A stretch of 64,000 bases of DNA from Nonomuraea sediminis (GTDB lineage Bacteria > Actinomycetota > Actinomycetes > Streptosporangiales > Streptosporangiaceae): positions 124,001 through 188,000 of the forward strand of contig NZ_JAHDTI010000012.1 of the NCBI RefSeq assembly GCF_018531495.1, read 5' to 3'. The stretch's first letter is position 1. Each line of letters starts with the position of its first letter. Below the pieces are notes generated by a model. That model saw nothing but the letters and a program-made list of their open reading frames with translations, ran no database searches and was not told the DNA's origin. A program made the position numbers and the translations under genes. This document shows, one piece after another, positions 42,831 through 51,265 of this stretch.

Positions 42831-43240
42831 ATGCCTGCGGATTTTTTGTCTGATGAGCAGAGGGCGGCATACGCGGGGTTCATCGAGATGCCGACGCTGC
42901 CGTTCTTCTTCCTGGACGCCTTCGACCGGGAAGTGATCGCGCGCTCGCGCCAGGATTCACATCGCCTCGGCGTGGCGATCCAGATCGGGACGGTCCGGCA
43001 CAAAGGTCTGTTCCTGGAGGACCCGCTCGACGTGCCGTGGCCGGTGGTGGACTACCTGGCCGAACAGTTGGGCATCGGGGACCATCGCAGGTGAAGAAGT
43101 ACGGGGAGCGGCCGGAGACGGTCTATGAGCACGCGTGGATGATCCGGGACGTTTACGGCTAGCACGACTTCGACGATCGGGAGTCGTGGGAGGGCCGGGT
43201 GCTGGCCAAGCGGTTCTTGACGTTCCTGCACGGGCACGCA
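42831..43240 (+). pseudogene. Tn3-family transposase N-terminal fragment
   Basis: From ATG 42831: MPADFLSDEQRAAYAGF, LFLEDPLDVPWPVVDYLAEQ and, after a frameshift near 43090, VKKYGERPETVYEHAW. A TAG follows where YGYHDF is expected, then AKRFLTFLHGHA. This is the DUF4158 N-terminal domain of a Tn3 transposase; the catalytic DDE domain is absent. No terminal inverted repeats could be identified. Confidence 0.7.
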
Positions 43241-43587
43241 GGAACGAATGTGTGGTGCCGGGTGGTCGGCGACGAACTGGTGATCACCGCCCGCACCGGC
43301 TCCGGGCTAGGGCGGATTGGAACGTGCCTGACCGATATCCAAGGGTCGTAAGGCACGTTGGCGATGTACGGAAGCGTAGTCTGGGAGACCTCCACGCCTC
43401 TGCTGGATGGCGGACTCGGACAGGTTGTCCGCGAATGCCCCGCAGTTGTGCGGGCTTGGGTCCGTAACGCCGCACTCCTTCCCCACCGCCATGTCCTGCA
43501 GCGGCTGGTCTGCAGTGCAGGCCGTAGCCTGAGGCCCTGGCGTGGCGGCTGATCCCGGCGAACAATACCTTCCAGGGACGGGGAGGG
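43241..43587. other. Intergenic region upstream of the NLR-like operon
   Basis: About 350 bp between the Tn3 fragment and the membrane/NLR operon. It must contain that operon's promoter; the ribosome site GGGGAGGG is at its end. Overlapping frames on both strands of about 60 codons exist (for example 43307-43492 minus) but none has a convincing start context or family. Confidence 0.45.
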
Positions 43588-43887
43588 ATGATGGTGAAGC
43601 GGAGTGTCGCCGCCGCGCTAACGGTTGTGATGGCCGCGGCTGTCAACGTGACCACTGGGATGCTGACCCAGCGCTGGGGCTGGGCATGGCTGGCGGCCAC
43701 GATCGTGCTGGTCACCGTGGGCGCGGTCAGCCAGGTCTGGCTGACCCTGGCAGACCGCACAGACCGCACAGACCGCACAGGCGGGGCCGAACCGAGAGAG
43801 GGTGTCACCGTGACCGGCGACGTGTCGGGCATCGTCTCGACCGGAGCCGACGCGACCAACATCCAGATCAACCCGCCCGGTGCCTGA
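43588..43887 (+). CDS. Small two-helix membrane protein with C-terminal amyloid-like motif
   Basis: A 99-aa protein (alternative start at 43591) with two hydrophobic helices at about residues 7-25 and 33-53. A DRT-DRT-DRT linker is encoded by three exact 9-bp repeats (43751-43777). The tail reads VTGDVSGIVSTGADATNIQI. Ten of 15 residues of GIVSTGADATNIQIN recur in the N-terminus of the next protein (GIVSSGPDAINIVNN). This matches the layout of bacterial amyloid signalling, in which a membrane or toxin effector carries the same motif as its NLR partner. A membrane-permeabilising effector is the inference; the stop overlaps the next ATG. Confidence 0.75.
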   Translation: MMVKRSVAAALTVVMAAAVNVTTGMLTQRWGWAWLAATIVLVTVGAVSQVWLTLADRTDRTDRTGGAEPREGVTVTGDVSGIVSTGADATNIQINPPGA

Positions 43888-45737
43888 TGGCGTGGAAGAT
43901 CTGGGTCTGGACCAACAGGGGCATCGTCTCTTCCGGCCCGGACGCCATCAACATCGTCAACAACACCGTCCAGGCTCCGCCGCCGGTTCCGGCCGCCAGC
44001 GTGGAGAGCCCGCCTGGCGTCGTGCGGCTGCGTTCGACGCCAGCGGCCACGCGCCTGTTCGTCGGGCGCGGGAAGGAGTTTGCGGCGCTGGCCAAAACCC
44101 TCAGAAGGCGCTCCGGCGGGAACGCCCAGGTTCTGACGGGGCTCGGTGGGATCGGGAAGTCCACGCTTGCTGCGCAGTACGCGCTGACACAGCGCGGCAA
44201 GCGCAACCCCATCTGGTGGATCGACGCAGAGGATCCGGCCCAGATCGACCTCGGTCTGGAAGCACTCGCCAGGCAGCTGTATCCGGGGAACTCGCCGGAG
44301 CGGCCCGTCGAGTGGGCCAAGGAGTGGCTGGCCGGTCACAAGGACTGGCTGGTGATCCTCGATAACGTGACCCAGCCGTCGGTGGTCGCGGAGCTGATCG
44401 GCTCGCTTCCCAGCGGGCGGTTCCTGGTGACCAGCCGCCAGACCGTCGGCTGGGAGGGCGTCGCCCCTCCCATCCAGCTGGGCGTGCTGCCCATCCACGA
44501 AGCCGTGCAGATGGTGGCCAGGCGCGTGGCCGACCGCGACCTCCTCGACGGCGCCGAGGAGGTCTGCCTGGCACTGGGCGGGCTGCCGCTCGCCATCGAG
44601 ATGGCCGGCCACTACATGTCTCAGAACCGCGTCCCCGCGCGGACCTACCTGAGGCGCCTTTCTGACTATGACGGCGCGGTGCTGGAGTGGACGCATGCGG
44701 GCGGGGAGCTCGACCGGACTGTGAGGTGGACCTGGCAGGTCACCTTGGACCGCATCGCCGCTCAGCACGGGCCGTTACCAATGCGGCTCCTGGGAATCCT
44801 GGCCTGGGTCGCTCCCGACGACATCCCGATCAGCCTGCTCCCCGGAGAAGCCGAGATCGCCGTCGGCCACCTCGCCGCATACGGGCTGGTCACCCGGTCG
44901 GAAAACACGCTCTCGGTGCACCGGCTGGTGCAGGCGGTCAGCCGGAACCCCGAGTCCCGGCGCGCGGCGGGCCAGGCCCTGCGGACCGCGTGGAAGGACG
45001 GACCGGAGCCGTCGAGCCGGCTGGCTCCACACCTCGCCGCGTACATCGCGGCCGGCGGCCTCGCCGAGCTCGACGACGCTTCGGCCTGGCTCGCTGACGC
45101 CTTCGGCTTCCACCTGGAGCGCACGGTGTCGGCGCAGGAGGCCATCGCCTTCTTCGAGAAGGCGATGGCCGAGCACGTGGGATCTGACCATCCGGCCCTG
45201 CTGTCGATGCGGACGAGCCGGGCCATCCTACGTACGCCACTCGATCCACTCGATGTCACGATCGGCGAGTTCGAGCGGATCGTCGCGGACAAGCAGCGGG
45301 TGCTCGGCCCCGGTGATCTCGACACCTTGGAGACCCGGCTCGAACTTGGCAGCCTCTTTGAACGGCGAAAGCAGTACCGTCAGGCCTTCGCCCACTACAG
45401 GCAGCTCATCACAGACGCGGAACGAGCCCTGGGCAGGCACCACTCCCTCACCCTGCAGGCCAAGTGGAACCTTGCCGAGGCCTACGTGAACGCGGAAGAC
45501 CTCAAGTGGCACGTCGGCCACACGTTCCTGGTGCTCTTGCTCTGGTGGGACGTCCTCACCGGCCTCGCGGAGTCCCGCGGCCTCCATGACGAGACGACGC
45601 GTGACTTCGGCGTGAGGATCAGGAGGTACGTGACCATGCTCGCGCACGACGATGATCCGAAGACCAGGTGGATCGTCCGCATGTTCAACGCCGGGGCGCA
45701 CTTCCCTTCTCGCGTGCGGAAGGTGTTGAAAGGGTAG
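43887..45737 (+). CDS. NLR-like STAND NTPase (NB-ARC/TPR) with N-terminal amyloid-like motif
   Basis: A 616-aa protein, ATG overlapping the upstream TGA. Residues 10-27 hold the shared motif GIVSSGPDAINIVNN. A short Pro-rich linker leads to the NB-ARC ATPase: FVGRGKEFAAL, Walker A TGLGGIGKSTLAAQYAL (about residue 90), Walker B WLVILDNV, RNBS-like RFLVTSRQ and GLPLAIEMA. A winged-helix region (about 270-350) and tetratricopeptide repeats (about 400-530) follow. By analogy with bacterial NLRs, ligand binding by the TPRs would drive oligomerisation and template the effector motif, as anti-phage or stress-triggered abortive defence. The ligand is unknown. Confidence 0.85.
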   Translation: MAWKIWVWTNRGIVSSGPDAINIVNNTVQAPPPVPAASVESPPGVVRLRSTPAATRLFVGRGKEFAALAKTLRRRSGGNAQVLTGLGGIGKSTLAAQYALTQRGKRNPIWWIDAEDPAQIDLGLEALARQLYPGNSPERPVEWAKEWLAGHKDWLVILDNVTQPSVVAELIGSLPSGRFLVTSRQTVGWEGVAPPIQLGVLPIHEAVQMVARRVADRDLLDGAEEVCLALGGLPLAIEMAGHYMSQNRVPARTYLRRLSDYDGAVLEWTHAGGELDRTVRWTWQVTLDRIAAQHGPLPMRLLGILAWVAPDDIPISLLPGEAEIAVGHLAAYGLVTRSENTLSVHRLVQAVSRNPESRRAAGQALRTAWKDGPEPSSRLAPHLAAYIAAGGLAELDDASAWLADAFGFHLERTVSAQEAIAFFEKAMAEHVGSDHPALLSMRTSRAILRTPLDPLDVTIGEFERIVADKQRVLGPGDLDTLETRLELGSLFERRKQYRQAFAHYRQLITDAERALGRHHSLTLQAKWNLAEAYVNAEDLKWHVGHTFLVLLLWWDVLTGLAESRGLHDETTRDFGVRIRRYVTMLAHDDDPKTRWIVRMFNAGAHFPSRVRKVLKG

Positions 45738-45944
45738 CCGCCGAACATCATCCGCGAGGACCGAGATCCGCTCGGAGTTCAGCCGACAGCAGTCAGAACT
45801 CCGCGCTTTCGCCGACCGTCTCGCCACAACGTGCCTCACGTGCCAGACGAGATCATCCTCCTTTGACCTGGGGAAAGAGGTCAGCAACCTAAGATAACCA
45901 TCGGGCCGTCGATGCAGCGCTCGGTGGCTCGAAGAGCCAGACAT

Positions 45945-46355
45945 CAACGGATGACCTCGCGCACCTGCTCGCCGGTGGGCGGGTCCAAGTCGCGCAGCCG
46001 GTTGAGTCCTCATCTCACGAGGATTCAGTGCACGGTGGCGGGCGCGAGCGTGACGCCGTGCAGCCGCTGAAGGTCGGCGGAGAGCCGGGCGGGCCCGTGC
46101 TTGGTCTGCCGTCGCAGCGCCTCCAACAGGTCTGCGATGTCCTCTGCGGTGCGGGCCGGGCTCACGTCGGGGCGAGGAGTGGTCGAGCAGGCCGCTATCG
46201 CCGTGCGCGCGCCAACGGGCGTACCACTTGGCCAGGCAGCGGCGGGAGATCCCGGCTTCCGCCGCGACGTGCACGTGTGGACGCCCGGCGTCCACACGCT
46301 CACATAATCGGCGGCGTCCTTCCGGCGTCAGCCGGGCGGTGGGATGCTCCGACAC
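45945..46355 (-). pseudogene. IS481-family transposase N-terminal fragment, frameshifted
   Basis: From GTG 46355: ARLTPEGRRRLCERVDAG, GISRRCLAKWYARWRAHG and GLLDHSSPR (paired HTH domain). A frameshift follows, then IADLLEALRRQTKHGPARLS and LHGVTLAPATVH, another shift, and GLNRLRDLDPPTGEQ. The DDE catalytic core is missing. A candidate core of a similar element lies at 47700. Confidence 0.65.
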
Positions 46356-46376
46356 ATCAGCCTGACCGGTGAAGGA

Positions 46377-46646
46377 GCACCACGGCAGTGGCGTCGTCCC
46401 GCTCACCGTCGCGGCCTTCGCGGGCGGCTGCGGGTGGAGCTCGTACGCGCGTACCAGGGTCTCCAGTTCAACGTGGCTGACGGTGTCGTGGATGCCGTCG
46501 GTGGTGAGCAGCACCAGTCGGTCGGCAATCTCGGCTTCGCGAACCGTGGCGACGACAGCAGGGGCAAGAGACGCGCGGACCCATGCGTCGTGGTGCTCGG
46601 CGATTTCGGCGGGGACGTCTCCGTCGCGCTCGGTCTCGACACGAGC
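46377..46646 (-). pseudogene. PP2C-type phosphatase C-terminal fragment
   Basis: The frame reads EIADRLVLLTTDGIHDTVSH and LETLVRAYELHPQP, typical of the TDG-Asp metal loop of PP2C/SpoIIE-like Ser/Thr phosphatases, after a plausible upstream stretch. The N-terminus and terminal Asp are missing and it runs directly into the IS481 fragment. It is a remnant. Confidence 0.4.
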
Positions 46647-46739
46647 TAGCGCGGCCGCCGCGGTGGTGGCGCCCTCGGCCGCCCGCGCTCGGGCTCGTCC
46701 ACCAACTGCTGCGCAGCGCCGAGACGCAGCTGCGCGCCC

Positions 46740-46818
46740 GCGCCAGATCGAGCTGGCTGAGCCCTCTGCGGTGCCGCCACTCGCGCAGCAGCTCACCGAC
46801 CGGCCGGTCCTGCATCAT
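46740..46818 (-). pseudogene. XRE-family regulator N-terminal stub
   Basis: The frame MMQDRPVGELLREWRHRRGL followed by SQLDLA is the first helix and HTH start of MmyB-like XRE regulators (usually continuing to a SARHLSFVETGRS-like recognition helix). It breaks off after 26 residues. It is probably the truncated 5' end of a gene lost to insertions. Confidence 0.4.
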
Positions 46819-46906
46819 GCGGTGATTATCGTCCCGTCCCGTCGAGGATCTCGATTACATGCCATGTAATCGACAGGGCCGGGCGGCGGCTGGAACGGTG
46901 GCCCGC

Positions 46907-47287
46907 ATGAGCGAAACCAGCCAAGCCGCACGCAACAAGCAACTCGTCGTTGATGGCTTCACCCAGTTCGCGGCGGGGAACATCGACGTGCTCCGCACGC
47001 TCCTGCGCGAAGACTTCATCGAGCACAGCCCGGGAAACCCGTCCGGGCGGGAGGCGTTCATCGCGTTCATCGCCCAGGCTCCCGTGGCCCGCGCCCGGCT
47101 CGACCTCAAACGGGTCATCGCCGACGACGATCACGTGGTGATGCACTACCACATGACCACACCCGACGACCCGCGCGGCGTCGCCGTCGTCGACATCTGG
47201 CGCCTGATCGACGGCCAGATCGTCGAGCATTGGGATGCGGTCCAGCCGGTGCCGGAAGCCGCACAGATTCCCCACGGAATGTTCTGA
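46907..47287 (+). CDS. SnoaL-like (NTF2 superfamily) protein
   Basis: About 126 aa from MSETSQAARNKQLVVD. It has the alpha+beta-barrel signature of SnoaL-like/polyketide-cyclase-type proteins: FTQFAAGNIDVLRTLLREDF, FIEHSP, VVMHYHMTTPDD and IWRLIDGQIVEHWDAVQPVP. Such small proteins catalyse isomerisation/hydrolysis or bind small hydrophobic ligands; many are uncharacterised. It appears intact but isolated among mobile-element debris. Confidence 0.82.
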   Translation: MSETSQAARNKQLVVDGFTQFAAGNIDVLRTLLREDFIEHSPGNPSGREAFIAFIAQAPVARARLDLKRVIADDDHVVMHYHMTTPDDPRGVAVVDIWRLIDGQIVEHWDAVQPVPEAAQIPHGMF

Positions 47288-47699
47288 GCCGATGGGATAT
47301 CCACGGTTATGGACTGCCCAGCACTTGGGGGGAGGCGGCGCGCCGCGATGGCTTCGGCTTCCTCGGCCGCCACGCGCTGCTTGGCCGGGAATTTGCGCAG
47401 CATCTGGGCAAGTCTGCGGAGGATGAGTTTGCTTGATCGATGTCGGCCAGTGTCGCATGGTAGCGACTCCTGCCACGATGTTCGCGATTGCCGTCAGCGT
47501 CATGTCGGGGCGTGACGCCGTGTACCGACCTGTGCCGCGTACACGTGAGCAACCATGCGTCCTCGACCCGCGGTTACGCCCGGCTGGGCCGCCCTGACGA
47601 CGCCGCCTACATCCCCTCACCGATCAGGCAGCACCACGCACAGCGCATCTCGCGCAGGCGCTCCATCACTGCACCTACCTACTACGCCGGGATTGCACA
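47288..47699. other. Gap with no confident gene
   Basis: I see only short overlapping frames. A minus frame near 47318-47440 (LRRLAQMLRKFPAKQRVA) has a helical, protein-like look but no start or family. This is probably more decayed mobile DNA between the SnoaL-like gene and the transposase fragment. Confidence 0.4.
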
Positions 47700-47847
47700 A
47701 GTCCTCCTCGAGTACGCACGCCGCTTGAGCTGCATGGATGGGATTTTCGGCAGGCGCAATGTCTGGGCGGTCATCGAGCGCGCTACCCGCCGGGTACGGA
47801 TTCTCGGTGTCACGGCGCACTCCACCGGGCAGTGGGTCACCCAGCTC
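47700..47847 (+). pseudogene. Integrase-core (rve) transposase fragment
   Basis: The frame contains CMDGIFGRRNVWAVIERATR followed by RVRILGVTAHSTGQWVTQL, the strand-turn-strand of the DDE integrase core with the first Asp. The frame breaks on both sides and the other catalytic acids are absent. It is a remnant of an IS3/IS481-like transposase. Confidence 0.55.
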
Positions 47848-47915
47848 CGGCCTCGGCGGGCTCCCGGATGATCCCCGCGCCTACCTGAAAGAATCTGGAC
47901 GGCGGGCCCTGGCGA

Positions 47916-48473
47916 CTAGGACAGGATGTCGGTGACCAGGGTGATCGATCCGGCCGCCACGAGGAGCAGGGCGATCAGCGTGGCCCGGCCCTTGGGCGTA
48001 CCCTCTTGGACCGAGGAGCGCCAGTAGAGCAGCGCGCCCGCCAGCACCAGGGCGGCCTCGGCGGCGGCGGTGGCGCCGGGATGGCGCCAGAGCCCCAGCC
48101 CGAGCCTGGGTCCCGTACCAGGGATGAGGGCGAGGTCGGCGCGGTGGACGATCAGGTCGAGGACCCAGTGCGAGAACACGACGGCGCCGATGACGACCCC
48201 GCCCCTGCGCCCCCAGCGCCGCGCCGCGACCCAGCCGGTGACCCCCGAGATGACCAGCGAACCCACCAGGGAATGGGTGTAGTCGGCGTGGATGATGCCC
48301 TCGCCGTATCCGGCGTGAGTGCCGGAGACCGGGTCGATGTGCTCGACGCCCGCGAGCATCAGGGGGATGAACAGGACGTCCAGCCAGACGGCGGCGAGCA
48401 TCAGTGCCCAGAGGGGCACCGACCGCTGCGTGGACTTGACCACCGCGGCGAGCCCGAAGTGACCGGTGATCAT
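47916..48473 (-). CDS. Multi-pass membrane protein of unknown function
   Basis: A 185-aa protein starting MITGHFGLAAVVKSTQRSVP with five predicted helices. Conserved-looking HFGLA, DYTHSLVGSL and FSHWVLDLIVHR contain His/Asp within membrane-edge positions, a pattern of YdjM/metal-dependent membrane hydrolase-like permeases. Its ATG overlaps the stop of a 24-aa ORF, so it is the third gene of the SRPBCC operon. The function is unknown. Confidence 0.8.
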   Translation of the reverse strand: MITGHFGLAAVVKSTQRSVPLWALMLAAVWLDVLFIPLMLAGVEHIDPVSGTHAGYGEGIIHADYTHSLVGSLVISGVTGWVAARRWGRRGGVVIGAVVFSHWVLDLIVHRADLALIPGTGPRLGLGLWRHPGATAAAEAALVLAGALLYWRSSVQEGTPKGRATLIALLLVAAGSITLVTDILS

Positions 48474-48544
48474 TTGCCCTCGCTTCGCGCGTCGAGCACG
48501 CCGATGACGACGCAGAACAGGAGGATGCCGACAACGAACGCCAT
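48470..48544 (-). CDS. 24-aa single-helix membrane microprotein
   Basis: The frame MAFVVGILLFCVVIGVLDAR plus SEGK starts two bases after the SRPBCC stop and ends in an ATGA overlap with the next gene. Exact coupling on both sides and an almost complete hydrophobic helix argue that it is translated. It could be a small subunit of the downstream membrane protein. There is no database support; the gene is below usual annotation limits. Confidence 0.5.
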   Translation of the reverse strand: MAFVVGILLFCVVIGVLDARSEGK

Positions 48545-48545
48545 C

Positions 48546-48974
48546 TCAGGCCTCGGCTCTGTGTTTGAGTGCTTGGTTGAGGGCGCGGAAGTCGTCGGCG
48601 GTTCGGGCGACCGCCCCGCCGAGGAAGGGCGTCAGCAGTCCGGTGAACTTCTCGCTCTGGATCAGGTTGGTGCCACGTGCGGTCCGGTGCAGCACGAACC
48701 GGTGCTCGCCGTCGAAAATGCCGGGAATGCCCAGGCTGCCGCGCCAGCACAAGGTTCTGGCGGGATCGGCGATCAGCACGCGCGGGCGGAAGGTGGTGGG
48801 CTTGCCGTCACCGCCGGGGAACATGCGCAGGACCAGGATGGCCCCGACCGTGATCTCCCCGGAAGCCTGCTTGATGAACGGGTTCCAGTCGGAATAGGAC
48901 TTCACATCGGTAAGGATCTGCCAGACCACCTCCGGCGAGGCGGCGATCTCGACAGATTCCGAAATCGAACGCAT
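48546..48974 (-). CDS. SRPBCC-family (START-like) protein
   Basis: A 142-aa helix-grip protein: IAASPEVVWQILTDVKSYSD near the N-terminus and ESVEI/HRFVLH strands of polyketide-cyclase/dehydrase 2-like lipid-binding proteins. It probably binds or modifies a hydrophobic ligand in the cytoplasm. It is first in a minus-strand operon with a microprotein and membrane protein and divergent from a LysR gene (75 bp), its likely regulator. Confidence 0.87.
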   Translation of the reverse strand: MRSISESVEIAASPEVVWQILTDVKSYSDWNPFIKQASGEITVGAILVLRMFPGGDGKPTTFRPRVLIADPARTLCWRGSLGIPGIFDGEHRFVLHRTARGTNLIQSEKFTGLLTPFLGGAVARTADDFRALNQALKHRAEA

Positions 48975-49049
48975 GTCGCCAACCGTGGTGGAAACCGGGC
49001 ACCTCGAACAACGCCGATCCAGGCAACGACCGTTAAGCTACGCCGAACG

Positions 49050-49901
49050 ATGGAGAGATACGAGATCGAGGCGTTTCTGACGCTCGCCGAGGAACTGCAC
49101 TTCGGGCGGGCGGCCGAACGGCTCGGCTTGTCCAAGGCCCGGGTCAGCCAGACGATCAGCAAGCTGGAGCGCCAGATCGGCGCGCCCCTGTTCGACCGGA
49201 CGAGCCGCGCGGTACGGCTGACGCCGATCGGGCAGACCTTCCGCGACGATCTCGCGCCCGGCTTCGAGCAGATCCGGGGGGCGGTCGAGCGGGCGATGGC
49301 GGCGGGGCGGGGGTTCACCGACGTGCTGCGGGCCGGGTTCCTGTGCGCGGCGGCCGGGCAGAACCTGCTGCGGATCGCCGAGAGGTTCCGGCGGGACTTT
49401 CCCGAATGCGAGGTCCGCTTCCGGGAGACCCAGATCGGTGACGGGTTCGAAGGGCTGCGGGACGACGCGTTCGACGTGCTGCTCACCACGTTCCCGGTGC
49501 GCGAGCCGGACCTGCGCAGCGGCCCGGTGCTGCTGTCGGAGGGGCGCGTGCTGGCGGTGCCGTCAGGCCACCCGTTCGCCCGCCGGTCATCACTGGTCAT
49601 GGCGGACCTGGCCGGCCAAACGGTCATCGACCTGCCGCACACCCTGCCGGACTACTGGGTCGCTTCGCGGATCCCGGCGCACCTGCGCCATGGCCCGGTG
49701 GCCAACACCCATCAGGAGATCCTCACCATGGTGGCCGGAGGCCGGGGAGTCTTCCCGCTGGGCGAGTTCACCGGCCTGTTCTACGCACGTCCAGATGTCG
49801 CCCTGGTCCCGATCTCCGACGGACCGCCGCTGGACTGGGGGCTGACCTGGCGCGCCGCGGCGGAAACCGCCCGAATCAGGGCCTTCACTCAATACGCCTG
49901 A
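49050..49901 (+). CDS. LysR-family transcriptional regulator
   Basis: A 283-aa protein, MERYEIEAFLTLAEELHFGR at the start. The winged HTH has AERLGLSKARVSQTISKLER and PLFDRTSRAVRLTPIG; the C-terminal effector domain is of the periplasmic-binding type. It is divergent from the SRPBCC operon, the standard LysR arrangement for autorepression and target activation. The inducer is unknown. Confidence 0.93.
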   Translation: MERYEIEAFLTLAEELHFGRAAERLGLSKARVSQTISKLERQIGAPLFDRTSRAVRLTPIGQTFRDDLAPGFEQIRGAVERAMAAGRGFTDVLRAGFLCAAAGQNLLRIAERFRRDFPECEVRFRETQIGDGFEGLRDDAFDVLLTTFPVREPDLRSGPVLLSEGRVLAVPSGHPFARRSSLVMADLAGQTVIDLPHTLPDYWVASRIPAHLRHGPVANTHQEILTMVAGGRGVFPLGEFTGLFYARPDVALVPISDGPPLDWGLTWRAAAETARIRAFTQYA

Positions 49902-49922
49902 GTTCATAGGGCGGCCGACTTC

Positions 49923-50135
49923 TTGGCACCCACAGGCATCGCCCGCATCCTGGCCGCCAAGGCACGGCTCGACGCCGACGAAGGATTCCGGGACTCCGGC
50001 GAATGGCTCGACGCCTATGCCGACTCTCTCTACCGCTCTGTCAAGAACGACCGCGACGGGCATTCACTCGCGGCCCGCCTCGACGCCGCCGACAGCGTCA
50101 GATTTCTGCTGGAGCTGCTCCGTGCCTGGCCGATG
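49923..50135 (+). pseudogene. Nucleotidyltransferase-like C-terminal fragment
   Basis: The frame reads GIARILAAKARLDADEGFRD, WLDAYADSLYRSVKNDRDG and RLDAADSVRFLLELL, resembling the helical C-terminal part of small aminoglycoside-type nucleotidyltransferases. There is no good start, and the frame then runs into integrase antisense sequence. I regard it as a truncated remnant with modest confidence. Confidence 0.3.
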
Positions 50136-50272
50136 ACGTCGGCCAGCCGCGTCGTCAGCATTCCGGCCCAGCGACGAGGTGTTCGCCGACTGGCGGTGGG
50201 CGTGCTGTCTCACACGCACCTCGCTCGTCAGCAGGCAGCGCTATCCCCGTGGAGGCGGCGCACCGACCCGTG

Positions 50273-51048
50273 TCAGGTGGCGGGGGCCTTGCGGTGGCGG
50301 CCGCGCTTCTTGGGGGCCTGCTGGTCGTGCTGGCAGATGCCGCACGTGCACGGGAGTTCGCCGGGCTGGTCGGGGTCGGGGCTGATGTACCGGCCGGTGC
50401 ACGCCTTGTGGTTGCCGGTGGTGAGCCCTCGGACCAGCGCCCGTGCCTGGTGATTGCCGACATGGGGGCCCCGGCCTTGGCCGCTGAGGTGGCTCCGCCG
50501 GCGCGCAACCCGTGCGCGGTGTAGTTCTCGGCGTGGTCAAGCCCCGCCGCTCTGGCGGCTTGCTTGACGATGAGGTTGACGGCTTGTGGGCTCAGTCGTG
50601 CCCGCTGGCCGCGTCCGGCTGTGCTGCGCGCGCGATCCCCGATGCGGCCGTGGCGGTCGATGGGCCGGAACAGGGCCCCGGTGGTGATGCCGTCCTCGGC
50701 CAGCGCGGTGAGCCAGGCGCGCACCACCCGTAGAGGGCAGGTGCTGGCGTGGGAACCGTAGGGGATGGCAACGGTCTCGCCGTGGGCATCCTGGTCGGTC
50801 TTGCTGAGCGGGATGTAGACCTCCAGGCCGTCCTCGGTGATGGTGAGGTCGCTGATCTCGACCTCGGTGCTCTCGGAGCGGCGGCCCATGAGCGCGAAGC
50901 CGAGCACCAAGATGGCGCGATCGCGCAGCCCTGTCGGAGTCTCGGCAGAGAGCGCGGTAACCATGGCGCGGAGCCGGTCCACCGTGATGGGCGGCGACTT
51001 GCGCGGGCGGTGGCCCTCTTGGGTGCGTTCACGTCGGTAGGCGCGCAA
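50273..51048 (-). pseudogene. Tyrosine recombinase, truncated at both ends
   Basis: The core frame has DRLRAMVTALSAETPTGLRD, ILVLGFALMGRRSE (first Arg), LSKTDQDAHGE, HGLRAGGATSAAKAG (HxxR) and ITRHGRWSEGS (third His). Just past GRWSEGS the frame loses similarity and no catalytic Tyr appears. Another frame continues TTGNHKACTGRYISPDP and LPCTCGICQHDQQAP with a Cys cluster, ending at 50273. A stop lies just before the TTG at 51048, so the N-terminal domain is also lost. It is the fourth dead integrase here. Confidence 0.6.
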
Positions 51049-51265
51049 GGCCAGCTGCGAATTGCCATCTAAGCGTCAGTTGAAATCGCCACATCCATGT
51101 CAGTTTGCTGGTCAGAGGCTGCTTTACGCGGCCGCTTCGTCTAGGCGAATACGCTCTGTTCTTGTTCATCGTGGGTCCACCTGCGGCCGATCATGTCCGA
51201 GAGGGACCTGAAGGGGTGAGTCTAGGTGGGCTCTATGCATCGATCCAGAGTTGTGGACTCTATCT

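Noticed and set aside
43307..43492. 61-codon minus-strand frame (MAVGKECGVTDPSPHN)
   Set aside because: No ribosome site or recognisable family, and it overlaps the probable promoter region of the NLR operon.
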